Shown piece after piece: positions 45,039 to 53,262 of a stretch of DNA of 64,000 nt; the first letter of the stretch is position 1, and the number at the start of each line of letters is the position of its first letter. The stretch covers positions 124,001 to 188,000 of the forward strand of contig NZ_BMYF01000004.1 in assembly GCF_014652135.1 (NCBI RefSeq), in the 5' to 3' direction. The translations under genes and the position numbers were made by a program. Origin of the DNA: Mongoliitalea lutea (lineage in GTDB: Bacteria; Bacteroidota; Bacteroidia; Cytophagales; Cyclobacteriaceae). Under the pieces are notes generated by a model. It made no database searches. It was not told where the DNA came from and saw only the letters and a list, made by a program, of their open reading frames with translations.

Positions 45039-46127
45039 TTATTTTCTTCTTCTTCTGTTGTTGTTGACATCCATAGAACCAGATCTTCCTAAGAAAGTCA
45101 TAGCTGTTCTGAAGCCAATATGGGCAGTTTTTACATCTTGATATTCATATGTCCTGGTACTTGTCTCCAAATAATGTGCAACATCCTTCCAAGACCCTCC
45201 TCTTACAACTTTTCTAGATTCGTTTAGATTATCGTAAACTGGATCTAAGTCCCAAGTTAAAGAGCTTGCTACTGGATTGTATGCATCTAGTACCCATTCT
45301 GCAACATTACCAGACATATTGTACAAACCAAATCCATTGGGAGCAAAAACATCAACTGGTGCTGTGTAAGGAAAACCATCATCTATATAGTTACCTCTAC
45401 CTGGTTTAAAATTAGCCATTAAACAACCTCTTTTGTTTTTTAAGTAAGGCCCTCCCCATGGATATTTAGCAACCTCTTTTCCTCCTTTAGCTGCATACTC
45501 CCATTCCGCTTCAGATGGAAGCCTAAAACTTGGGAAATCAAAATCAGATCTGTCATTAGCATTTTGATGATAAGTTCTCCACCTTGTATACATTTGTGCT
45601 TGTTCCCAACTTACACCAACAACAGGATAGTTATCAAATGCTGGATGATCAAAATAAAACTCCATTAAAGGGTCTCCGTAATGATAAGAAAAACTAGTTG
45701 ACCAAACCGTTGTATCTGGTAACACTTCATTTAAGTTAAATGTTGGTGGATCCTTTAATGTTGTTGGTGTTCCATAAGCATAATTACCTTCTCTAACAGC
45801 CTCTATAAATTGTCTATATTTATTATTTGAGACTTCATATTTATCTAAATAAAATTCTGAAATCGTAATTTGTTTATTAAAAGCTGATTGTGTAAAAGCA
45901 ATATCTTCATCTGCTTGACCCATCCAAAAAGTTCCTGCTTTTATTGCAACCATATCCATTGGAAGATTTTGTTGCCAGTTACCTCTTTTTGGAACGCCAG
46001 TTACCTCACCTCTTCTATTATCTTTTTCGCTTGCTGTGCCTTTTTTTCCAAAAAGACCACACCCCTGAAGTAAGAAAACAATTACCAAACCTACCAACAA
46101 AGGGACTACATGTGATTTACGTTTCAT
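45039..46127 (-). CDS. gldK: Type IX secretion/gliding motility lipoprotein GldK (PorK)
   Basis: A 362-residue lipoprotein from ATG 46127, with lipobox LQGC and lipidated C23; an upstream ATG at 46142 would add five residues. The mature part is a formylglycine-generating-enzyme-like (SUMF1) fold: VAIKAGTFWMGQADED, DKYEVSNNKYRQFIEA, FRLPSEAEWEYAAKGG, MSGNVAEWVLDAYNP and VVRGGSWKD. GldK has lost sulfatase-activating function and builds the ring with GldN at the outer membrane. It follows the porP-like gene after 122 bases. Confidence 0.95.
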   Translation of the reverse strand: MKRKSHVVPLLVGLVIVFLLQGCGLFGKKGTASEKDNRRGEVTGVPKRGNWQQNLPMDMVAIKAGTFWMGQADEDIAFTQSAFNKQITISEFYLDKYEVSNNKYRQFIEAVREGNYAYGTPTTLKDPPTFNLNEVLPDTTVWSTSFSYHYGDPLMEFYFDHPAFDNYPVVGVSWEQAQMYTRWRTYHQNANDRSDFDFPSFRLPSEAEWEYAAKGGKEVAKYPWGGPYLKNKRGCLMANFKPGRGNYIDDGFPYTAPVDVFAPNGFGLYNMSGNVAEWVLDAYNPVASSLTWDLDPVYDNLNESRKVVRGGSWKDVAHYLETSTRTYEYQDVKTAHIGFRTAMTFLGRSGSMDVNNNRRRRK

Positions 46128-46249
46128 ATACATAAGTAACAAATATTAAGTTACGTTAATTACTACTGAAAATTATTCTTTTACGAAATCGAAATTTACA
46201 GGAATTTCAGACAATTAAACAAATTTAAGGTCAAAATTCCTGATATAAT

Positions 46250-47224
46250 TTAAAATCTAAACCTAGGAGTCCTTTGAATAGCCTTTTGATATTCTCTAAC
46301 CAAAGGTTGAAGATTATAAGTCAGCATAAATTCATGACTCGTTGGAGCTTTCGCTTGAACATTACTTACAACCAAATCAAATGCATAACCAATTTTAAGT
46401 GAATTATCATTTAACACACTGTAACCTAGCAATAATGATACCGATTCTTGTCCTCTGAATGTTATACCTCCACTTATTTTATTATTCTGTGTGGCTATAA
46501 CGCCAAATTCATATGAAAAATTATTAAAAGAAACAGTTTTTATCAAAAAACTTGGCTCAAATGTCCATAAAGCAAAAGTCTTCAGGCGATAACCAAAGTT
46601 AAGATATGAATGATTCCGCAACTGATTATTAATTGCACCATCACCAAAGTCAAAGCCAGGCTCATTTATGTGACGGGTACTTAGCCCAACAAAATAATTA
46701 CCCCTATCATAAATCGCCCCTAATCCAAAATTAAAATTCATTTGTGTTTCATCTCCGGAAGTGGGAAAAATCATTTCTGGATCTACGAAATCTAACAGGT
46801 CATATTTCAATGTGCTTGAAAATAACCCACCGGAAACACCAAGAGAGAGTACACCTCTACGCAACCGCTTATGATAACCAATAGAGAAATTAACTTCTTG
46901 ATTGCTCGTAGCCCCAATATTGTCATTAAGAAATGTAACTCCATACCCCAAATTAAAATTATCAAGCCGACCTGTTGCAGTTAATAATTGAGTAAGTGGT
47001 GCAGGCCCATTAAGTCCTGTATAATTTAACCATTGAGAACGATGTAATGCTGAAAACTTATAACCTGACTCCTTACCTGCAAATGCAGGGTTAAAAAAAA
47101 GACCATTATACATATACTGAGAAAACTGAGCGTCTTGTTGCGCCTTAGAGGGTAGTACAACAATAACCGCTAGCACAAAAACGCATGCTAAGAGCTTTTC
47201 AATAGTTGGTTTTCGTAGTCCCAT
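46250..47224 (-). CDS. porP: PorP/SprF family type IX secretion outer-membrane protein
   Basis: A 324-residue barrel protein with a signal peptide ending SKAQ (about residue 28), followed by QDAQFSQYMYNGLFFNPAFAGKESG, the hallmark start of the PorP/SprF family. The rest is alternating aromatic strands, with the usual end MLTYNLQP and a basic tail. Members dock the type IX machine or a particular adhesin at the outer membrane. Its place just upstream of gldKLMN fits porP of Porphyromonas (porPKLMN). Confidence 0.92.
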   Translation of the reverse strand: MGLRKPTIEKLLACVFVLAVIVVLPSKAQQDAQFSQYMYNGLFFNPAFAGKESGYKFSALHRSQWLNYTGLNGPAPLTQLLTATGRLDNFNLGYGVTFLNDNIGATSNQEVNFSIGYHKRLRRGVLSLGVSGGLFSSTLKYDLLDFVDPEMIFPTSGDETQMNFNFGLGAIYDRGNYFVGLSTRHINEPGFDFGDGAINNQLRNHSYLNFGYRLKTFALWTFEPSFLIKTVSFNNFSYEFGVIATQNNKISGGITFRGQESVSLLLGYSVLNDNSLKIGYAFDLVVSNVQAKAPTSHEFMLTYNLQPLVREYQKAIQRTPRFRF

Positions 47225-47297
47225 GCAAGTTCAAAACATCTAACAATCTCCTATTCTAAACATTTAAACTGAAAAAGACCACAAAAGATTAAAAAGA

Positions 47298-48071
47298 TCA
47301 CAAATTATTTGCCTTTTTAATATATAACTCCAAGGCCCCCGTCATGCTAGGAGCATTTGGCATCGGTGCTTCAATGTCCAAAATCAGCCCTTGGTCAAGC
47401 ACTTCCTTTGCTGTTGTAGGTCCAAATGCAGCTATTCTCGTAAAGCCCTGCTCAAAGTCCGGGAAATTCTGTTTCAAAGATTTGATGCCGGATGGACTAA
47501 AAAAAGCAAGTACATCATACTTAATATTAGCTAAGTCAGATAGATCAGATGCAACCGTATGATAAATAATCGCTTCAGTAAATGTTATATTCATTTTTGA
47601 AAGATATTCAGGGATTTCATCCTTGCGAATATCAGAACAAGGGAATAAATATTTTTCTGACTTATGCTTTTTGAAATAGTCAAACAAATCTGATGCAGTC
47701 TTTTGACCTACAAACAATTTTCTTTTTCTAATGACAATGTACTTCTGTAAGTAATGCGCTGTCTGCTCTGATATACAAAAGTATTTCATATCAGCAGGCA
47801 TTTCTATTTTCAACTCTTTACAAATAGTGAAAAAATGATCAATCGCATTTCTGCTGGTGAAAATTACCGCCGTATGCTTTAAAATGTCAATCTTCTGCTT
47901 CCTGAATTCTTTGACAGGAACAGGCTCTACTTGAATAAAAGGTCTAAAATCAATTTTCAACTTATACTTTTCAGCCAACTGAAAATAAGGGGATTTTTCA
48001 TCCACTGGTTTTGGCTGGGATACCAAGATACTTCTTACCGGATTAAATCTGTCTTTGGTTGACTTAGTCAT
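47298..48071 (-). CDS. hemD: Uroporphyrinogen-III synthase
   Basis: A 257-residue two-lobed protein of the HemD fold. The first lobe has VRSILVSQPKPVDEKSPYF and KHTAVIFTSRNAIDHFF, the second has DVLAFFSPSGIKSLKQNFP and AFGPTTAKEVLDQGL. HemD closes hydroxymethylbilane to uroporphyrinogen III. This is a low-similarity family, so the call rests mainly on the two characteristic Ser/Asn-Ala-type helices and conserved end. It sits 39 bases after the DUF4271 gene and 73 bases before porP in the apparent operon. Confidence 0.88.
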   Translation of the reverse strand: MTKSTKDRFNPVRSILVSQPKPVDEKSPYFQLAEKYKLKIDFRPFIQVEPVPVKEFRKQKIDILKHTAVIFTSRNAIDHFFTICKELKIEMPADMKYFCISEQTAHYLQKYIVIRKRKLFVGQKTASDLFDYFKKHKSEKYLFPCSDIRKDEIPEYLSKMNITFTEAIIYHTVASDLSDLANIKYDVLAFFSPSGIKSLKQNFPDFEQGFTRIAAFGPTTAKEVLDQGLILDIEAPMPNAPSMTGALELYIKKANNL

Positions 48072-48110
48072 GGTTTACTTTACTTTCGTGGATTGATGAA
48101 TCGGTTATTA

Positions 48111-49208
48111 CTACCAAATCAAATGCTTTGTGATTATCAGAAATGGTAATAATTCTGCGGTGCAAAGGTAAGCAATTAAATGATAAAATTTAAAATCCAC
48201 CTGATTTGTCATGGCTATAAAAAGCAATACAGTTGCAATCAAGTAAACTCCAAAGAAAATATTCTTGGCGACCAGCTCCCAATCCTTCAACACAATCAAA
48301 TCATTTGTAAGTATGAGCAATTGAAATAAAATCAAACCAAAAGCCATTAACGAAATAATCCTGAGCAGATAAAAGAAGTGAATGATTTCAAACTTCTTTA
48401 TATTGAAAACGAAAGTCATAAAATTCAGATACAAGTATTTCAGTATCGATAGCCCAACAAATGCTAATGAGCCAATAATCCATTTAAAAAAAAGATCATT
48501 CATGTTTGCAGGGTTGAAAAAATAAGTGAGCTCATCATTAAAGTAATACATAAAAAACATGACAGACTGCACGATCGCAAGGCCTGTCAAAAAAAGGAAG
48601 AACAACACATCCAAAGAGAAAAACTTGGGGTTTCCCTCCAAATTGTCTCCAAAGGTAATCACTCCTAAAGGTGATAGCATATAATTCAATTCTACTGGAA
48701 AAACGGATTTGACAATTCCAAATAGAATAAACAATATGCAAATACTCAAGTAGTAGAAATCTTTAAATGAGGAGCGAATTCTTTTGTTTGAATCCTCCAA
48801 ATCCACAAAACCCATCTGATTTGGAATATTCTCAAAGTAACCTTTCTCCAAAAATATATCATCTTTAGATATTCCATGTCCATAAATCACCATTGGAACT
48901 GTCTGTTGACTTCCAAAATCAAAGCGCTCATGTAAGTCCTTCAAGGGTACTAAAATGGTTGTGTCTTGTTGGGAAAAAAACCAAATCTTATTATTAAGAA
49001 AAACGGTGCTTTGAGCAGGCACTTGAAATTTAAGCTTACTGGCTGGAAAACTACTCACATCCACATCTGTGGTGATGACATCACTTTTATAATTCCAAGA
49101 GCGATTGGTTTGATGCTTGAAGGTACCCGAATAATTCTCCAAGGTCTGTGCAGACAAGCCAAGTCCTGCCAAAAAAATGAAACTGATAATCAACCAAAAC
49201 TTACCCAT
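48111..49208 (-). CDS. DUF4271 family membrane protein with exported N-terminal domain
   Basis: A 365-residue protein. A signal peptide (LSAQ near residue 21) is followed by about 125 extracytoplasmic residues of beta character, and then seven or eight membrane helices from about residue 152 to the end. The membrane part matches the DUF4271 pattern of Bacteroidota, for example KDFYYLSICILFILF and the FHFF-like YHLIAYLCTAELLPFL end. Function is unknown; a conserved place before hemD in this phylum suggests a link to tetrapyrroles or envelope assembly. It lies between an Omp85-like barrel and hemD. Confidence 0.8.
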   Translation of the reverse strand: MGKFWLIISFIFLAGLGLSAQTLENYSGTFKHQTNRSWNYKSDVITTDVDVSSFPASKLKFQVPAQSTVFLNNKIWFFSQQDTTILVPLKDLHERFDFGSQQTVPMVIYGHGISKDDIFLEKGYFENIPNQMGFVDLEDSNKRIRSSFKDFYYLSICILFILFGIVKSVFPVELNYMLSPLGVITFGDNLEGNPKFFSLDVLFFLFLTGLAIVQSVMFFMYYFNDELTYFFNPANMNDLFFKWIIGSLAFVGLSILKYLYLNFMTFVFNIKKFEIIHFFYLLRIISLMAFGLILFQLLILTNDLIVLKDWELVAKNIFFGVYLIATVLLFIAMTNQVDFKFYHLIAYLCTAELLPFLIITKHLIW

Positions 49209-49211
49209 TAT

Positions 49212-50936
49212 TTAAAATCTACCTGTATATCCAAAATGAATCTTTGATTGATTGAATGCAAAATCCTGCGTGTTGCTCCCACCTAAAGCATATACAAAAT
49301 TGAAAAATCCTGATTGAGTTTCCAAACGAAAGCCTAAACCCGCTGCGTATGGAAAATCTGTAGGACTGTTCTGCACTTGATTACTGAACCTACCAACATC
49401 GGCAAAAATCATAAAATATGAGTAGCGATCAAAATAAAATCTTGGCTCCAAATTCAAATAGATGTAATCATTGGCAAAAAAGAAGTTTTCATTGAAGCCT
49501 CGAAAAGATTGCAAACCTCCCAATCGGAACAGATCATTCAAAAATAAATTGGGGTTTTCTACGGTCCCGAACGCAAGCCGTTGAAAAAAGGTGATTTTAT
49601 TTCCAATGGGAAGAAAATGATTTACCTGTCCTTGCAGCTCATACTGCAAGGTCCTAAGCTCGATTCCTTCATAAACCTCTTGGGGAATAGCCGTATTTTG
49701 GATGATTTGCTTGTTACCGATCGTAAATGACACATCCGTGGTCAAGCCTCTCCTCGGGTCAAAGCGATCATCCACTTTAAAAAAACGATGCCCCAATCCA
49801 TAATTAGTAAACCTAAAATCCCCCACTTCCGGCAAAGTTGTCAATTCCGATAAGCCCCCAATTGCTAACAGGTCACTCGCCTGTCTATTCCCAAAAAACC
49901 GAAGTTGGCTTTCAGGATTGAGATTTACAGAAAACCCCAAGTTAAAAGATCGATTGAGAAAAGTGGTGTCCTCCTTCAGCAAGGAAAACCCAAGGGTTAA
50001 ATTGAGCTTGGAGCCCAATAGATGAGATTTTTGCGCTCTCAGTTCTAATAATTGGGAGAATTGATTAAAGCGCTGCCATTGTAGCGCAAAATCTCTACCC
50101 CTTCCACCAATGTTGAATAATTTTAGATCAAATTGCCCTGTCAATAACAATCTCCCTCCTTCCAATTCATTCGGCAGGACACCGATAATCCCATCCAATG
50201 AATTTAGATTCCGGTCTTGCAAAGGGAGATATAAGGTAGCTTCGGAGTTTTGAAAACTCAATTCTGGTGCACCTGTCAAGCGTGCATAAGGTATGGTGCG
50301 CAGGATAGCGATGGCTTGGTTTACCTTTTTTTGGGAAAAATTTTCCCCAACCTTAACATCCAACAACTGATGCAAGTATGCTGGCTTCATTTTGGAATTG
50401 CCTACAACTTTGATCGTGTCAAAGGTGATCTTAGGACCCAAATCCATCCATAAGCGGGCGCTCAACTCTCGCCCATTCCGCATTAAACTATCCAACTGCA
50501 CGCTTGCAAAAGGAAAGCCGGAATCTTCAGCCGCAGCAAGGACCGTGGAACGGAGCTCTTGAAACGCCTGCAAGGAAAATTTATCCTGGATAACGGGATC
50601 TGCCTTCTTCCCTAAAACCAAGGGAAACAACTGCTGTACAGGACTGACATCTAAAGCCACCCACTGAAAAGCCTCCCCAGTATGGATACTAAGCTCAAGT
50701 GAATCTCCTCTGTATTTTTTGCTCCACTCAAAAGAAAAATATCCTCGATTATAAAGATCATCGCTGAATGTCTGCACGAAAAACTCCCGCTCCAATGAAT
50801 CCTGAAAAACAGCACTGCCTTTATTAGAAATCTCTCCCTCCACCGTAAACAGCAGCAAAAAATCCCTTTGCGCCAGCAATTGCATGGACAGCAGAAAGAA
50901 AAGCACACTCAAACGGAAACTATTTTTTTTAAACAC
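49212..50936 (-). CDS. Omp85-superfamily outer-membrane protein (BamA/TamA-like)
   Basis: A 574-residue protein if read from GTG 50936, which yields a signal peptide MFKKNSFRLSVLFFLLSMQLLAQ. The farther upstream ATG at 51026 lies inside the divergent hemW gene. A POTRA-like region (about 30-250) contains ITFDTIKVVGNSKMKPAYL, and a 16-strand barrel follows with the loop-6 motif LGGLQSFRGFNENFF and end IHFGYTGRF. It could assemble an outer-membrane or secreted protein, but with fewer POTRA domains than BamA. It heads the operon that ends in gldN. Confidence 0.85.
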   Translation of the reverse strand: MFKKNSFRLSVLFFLLSMQLLAQRDFLLLFTVEGEISNKGSAVFQDSLEREFFVQTFSDDLYNRGYFSFEWSKKYRGDSLELSIHTGEAFQWVALDVSPVQQLFPLVLGKKADPVIQDKFSLQAFQELRSTVLAAAEDSGFPFASVQLDSLMRNGRELSARLWMDLGPKITFDTIKVVGNSKMKPAYLHQLLDVKVGENFSQKKVNQAIAILRTIPYARLTGAPELSFQNSEATLYLPLQDRNLNSLDGIIGVLPNELEGGRLLLTGQFDLKLFNIGGRGRDFALQWQRFNQFSQLLELRAQKSHLLGSKLNLTLGFSLLKEDTTFLNRSFNLGFSVNLNPESQLRFFGNRQASDLLAIGGLSELTTLPEVGDFRFTNYGLGHRFFKVDDRFDPRRGLTTDVSFTIGNKQIIQNTAIPQEVYEGIELRTLQYELQGQVNHFLPIGNKITFFQRLAFGTVENPNLFLNDLFRLGGLQSFRGFNENFFFANDYIYLNLEPRFYFDRYSYFMIFADVGRFSNQVQNSPTDFPYAAGLGFRLETQSGFFNFVYALGGSNTQDFAFNQSKIHFGYTGRF

Positions 50937-50952
50937 AATCTTGAATTTCAAG

Positions 50953-50960
50953 TACCTTTG
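50953..50960 (+). promoter_or_regulatory. Candidate -7 box for hemW
   Basis: TACCTTTG is an exact TAnnTTTG match, 23 bases before the proposed TTG start of hemW. No clear -33 TTTG is found at the usual distance. Confidence 0.5.
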
Positions 50961-50983
50961 AAGGGGATTTAAAATTAAGCAAT

Positions 50984-52117
50984 TTGTCTGGCATATATAT
51001 TCATATTCCTTTTTGTAAGCAAGCATGTCATTATTGTGACTTTCATTTCAGTACCAATCATCGTACAATGGAGGCCATGACGGAGGCCTTGATTGCTGAG
51101 ATTGTACACAGAAAAGATGCTTTGCAAAAGGATCCATTGATACGCACCATCTATTTTGGAGGGGGAACACCTTCTTTATTATCCACCAAGGCAATTGAGC
51201 GAATCCTCAATACCATTCATCAGCACTATCCAGTTTCTTTGGAAGAATGTACCTTGGAAGCCAATCCTGATGATATTACCCTAGACAAATTGCAGGAATT
51301 CAAAAGTCTGGGAATTGATCGCTTGAGCATTGGAATCCAAAGTTTTCAGGAGCATGTATTGAAATTCTATAACCGGGCTCACAGTGCTCAGGAATCTTTG
51401 CTCGCTGTAAAAAAAAGCCAGGATGCAGGCTTTGAAAAACTATCGATTGATTTAATGTACGGTTTTCCCCATAGCGATCATAACATTTGGCATCAGGACT
51501 TGGCTAGCGCTTTGGAAATAAATCCCGGCCATATCAGCAGTTATTGCCTAACCATCGAGCCAAAAACTGCATTGGCCAAATGGACCCAAACCGGAAAATT
51601 TGAAGAAGCGGAGGAAGGCTTTGTACAAGAACAGATGCAACACCTAATAGAAGCCACTGAAAAAGCAGGCTATGAACAATATGAGATCTCCAACTTTGCG
51701 ATTCCGGGAAAAGAAGCAATTCATAACAGTAACTATTGGAGAGGGCATAGCTATCTTGGCATAGGGCCAAGTGCTCATTCTTTTGATGGAAATAAGCGTT
51801 GGTCAACAGTTTCAAATAATAATAAGTATATCCGCTCTATTCAAGCCGGGGATTTTTCTGTCCAAGAAGAAAACTTGGAACCCGTAGATATTCTTAATGA
51901 GTATGTATTGACTTCGTTGCGTACCAGCTGGGGTACTGACTTGCAAAAAATCCAATCTGAATTTGGCATCCATCTAGTGGAAGAAAAAAAATCCTTAATC
52001 GCTCAGCTTCAAGGAGAGGGAATGATTTTTGTGGACTCAGAACATTTGCGCTTAAGCAAAAAAGGAAAATTTCTTGCTGACAGCATCGCGAGTGCACTAT
52101 TTATAGACTACCTTTGA
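50984..52117 (+). CDS. hemW: Radical SAM heme chaperone HemW
   Basis: A 377-residue radical SAM protein that starts at TTG 50984: MSGIYIHIPFCKQACHYC matches the usual HemW N-terminus. The iron-sulfur cluster cysteines are C11, C15 and C18, with the fourth nearby Phe replacing the Cys found in coproporphyrinogen oxidase HemN. The TIYFGGGTPSLL and IGIQSFQEHVLK motifs and the C-terminal HemN domain are present. HemW delivers heme to respiratory proteins. The start codon is unusual but supported by the conserved N-terminus. Confidence 0.93.
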   Translation: MSGIYIHIPFCKQACHYCDFHFSTNHRTMEAMTEALIAEIVHRKDALQKDPLIRTIYFGGGTPSLLSTKAIERILNTIHQHYPVSLEECTLEANPDDITLDKLQEFKSLGIDRLSIGIQSFQEHVLKFYNRAHSAQESLLAVKKSQDAGFEKLSIDLMYGFPHSDHNIWHQDLASALEINPGHISSYCLTIEPKTALAKWTQTGKFEEAEEGFVQEQMQHLIEATEKAGYEQYEISNFAIPGKEAIHNSNYWRGHSYLGIGPSAHSFDGNKRWSTVSNNNKYIRSIQAGDFSVQEENLEPVDILNEYVLTSLRTSWGTDLQKIQSEFGIHLVEEKKSLIAQLQGEGMIFVDSEHLRLSKKGKFLADSIASALFIDYL

Positions 52118-52120
52118 GCT

Positions 52121-52441
52121 ATGAGTTCAGATAAATACAGAGACTTTTCAACCAGAAAAAAGGAAGCAATGCCTCTGAGCACTGCATTCGAAGATTTACT
52201 GCGCGCATATAAAATCAAAGATCGATTTGATGAGCGTGCATTGATTCAAGCCTGGCCGGAAATCATGGGGAAAACTGTAGCCAGCCGGACCACTTCCGTA
52301 TTTATCAAAGACAAAAAGCTTTTTGCAACTATAAGCTCTGGACCGGTCAAACAAGAACTTCGAATGAATCAAAGCAAGCTGATCCAACTTATTCAAGAAC
52401 GATTCGGCACAGAGCTTATTAAGGAAGTGGTAATTCTTTAA
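52121..52441 (+). CDS. DUF721 domain protein
   Basis: A 106-residue cytoplasmic protein with the DUF721 core LIQAWPEIMGKTVASRTTSVF and the strand-helix end QELRMNQSKLIQLIQERFG. The family is related to DciA-type helicase loaders but its function in Bacteroidota is not established. It begins three bases after hemW and is convergent with the DUF4197 gene. Confidence 0.85.
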   Translation: MSSDKYRDFSTRKKEAMPLSTAFEDLLRAYKIKDRFDERALIQAWPEIMGKTVASRTTSVFIKDKKLFATISSGPVKQELRMNQSKLIQLIQERFGTELIKEVVIL

Positions 52442-52448
52442 TAGTAGA

Positions 52449-53168
52449 TCAATCTTGTGACCCAAATACCCTTCGCATCAAGGCGGTGGTTCGCTGCATA
52501 GGATCCTGACGGATTTTAGCCTCCTCCTGAGCTACCAGAGTAAATAGCCCATTGAGTGCTTGCTGGGTTACATAAGCATTCAAATCCGGATCAATTCTAC
52601 GATTCACCAAAGGGATAGCATTATACGTATTGGCGATATCCGTATAAAAACGGGTAGCCCCTACTTCATTCAGAGATTTTTGGATTTCAGGCTGGAATAA
52701 CTCAACCAATTGAGCTTCAGTAGTTCTTCTTAAAAACTGTGTAGCTGCATCTTGCTGTCCACTCAACAAAGCAAAAGCATCTTGAATGGTCAGCTGACGA
52801 ATTGCACTTGTAAATATCGGGATTGCCTGTCTTGCTGCATTTTCAGCACCACGGTTGATGGACAACAAAGCTCTATCAACTTCAGAACCTAAACCAATTT
52901 GTCTGAGCGTATTTTCCACCCTTCGTGCGTCTTCCGGTAACATAATCCGGATCAGCTCATTGCCCCAAAAGCCATCCTGACGGGAAGCCATCGTAGCACC
53001 ATTGGTAATTCCCTGCACCAAGGCCTCTTTCAATCCGCCTGATACTTCCTGTTGGGTCAATGGTCCGCCGCCGCCCATGCCTTGTAAAATTTTATTCAGA
53101 TCACTGGCATTGCATCCTACAAGGAACAAGCATAGCACTGAAATTTTCAATATGGTTAACTTTTTCAT
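52449..53168 (-). CDS. DUF4197 lipoprotein
   Basis: A 239-residue lipoprotein: signal peptide with lipobox LVGC (C19), then an all-helical DUF4197 domain with VSGGLKEALVQGITNGATMASRQDGFW and the tail TALMRRVFGSQD. The family is widespread in proteobacteria and Bacteroidota and has no known activity. It stands alone, convergent with the DUF721 gene (seven bases between stops) and divergent from the phosphatase gene. Confidence 0.85.
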   Translation of the reverse strand: MKKLTILKISVLCLFLVGCNASDLNKILQGMGGGGPLTQQEVSGGLKEALVQGITNGATMASRQDGFWGNELIRIMLPEDARRVENTLRQIGLGSEVDRALLSINRGAENAARQAIPIFTSAIRQLTIQDAFALLSGQQDAATQFLRRTTEAQLVELFQPEIQKSLNEVGATRFYTDIANTYNAIPLVNRRIDPDLNAYVTQQALNGLFTLVAQEEAKIRQDPMQRTTALMRRVFGSQD

Positions 53169-53262
53169 GCTACAAATTTATTCATCATTTTTGTACCATT
53201 GCAATCAACGAAACCATTCAATTAAAGTTTAATCAGTATTATTGTAGCGACATAATGTAAAA

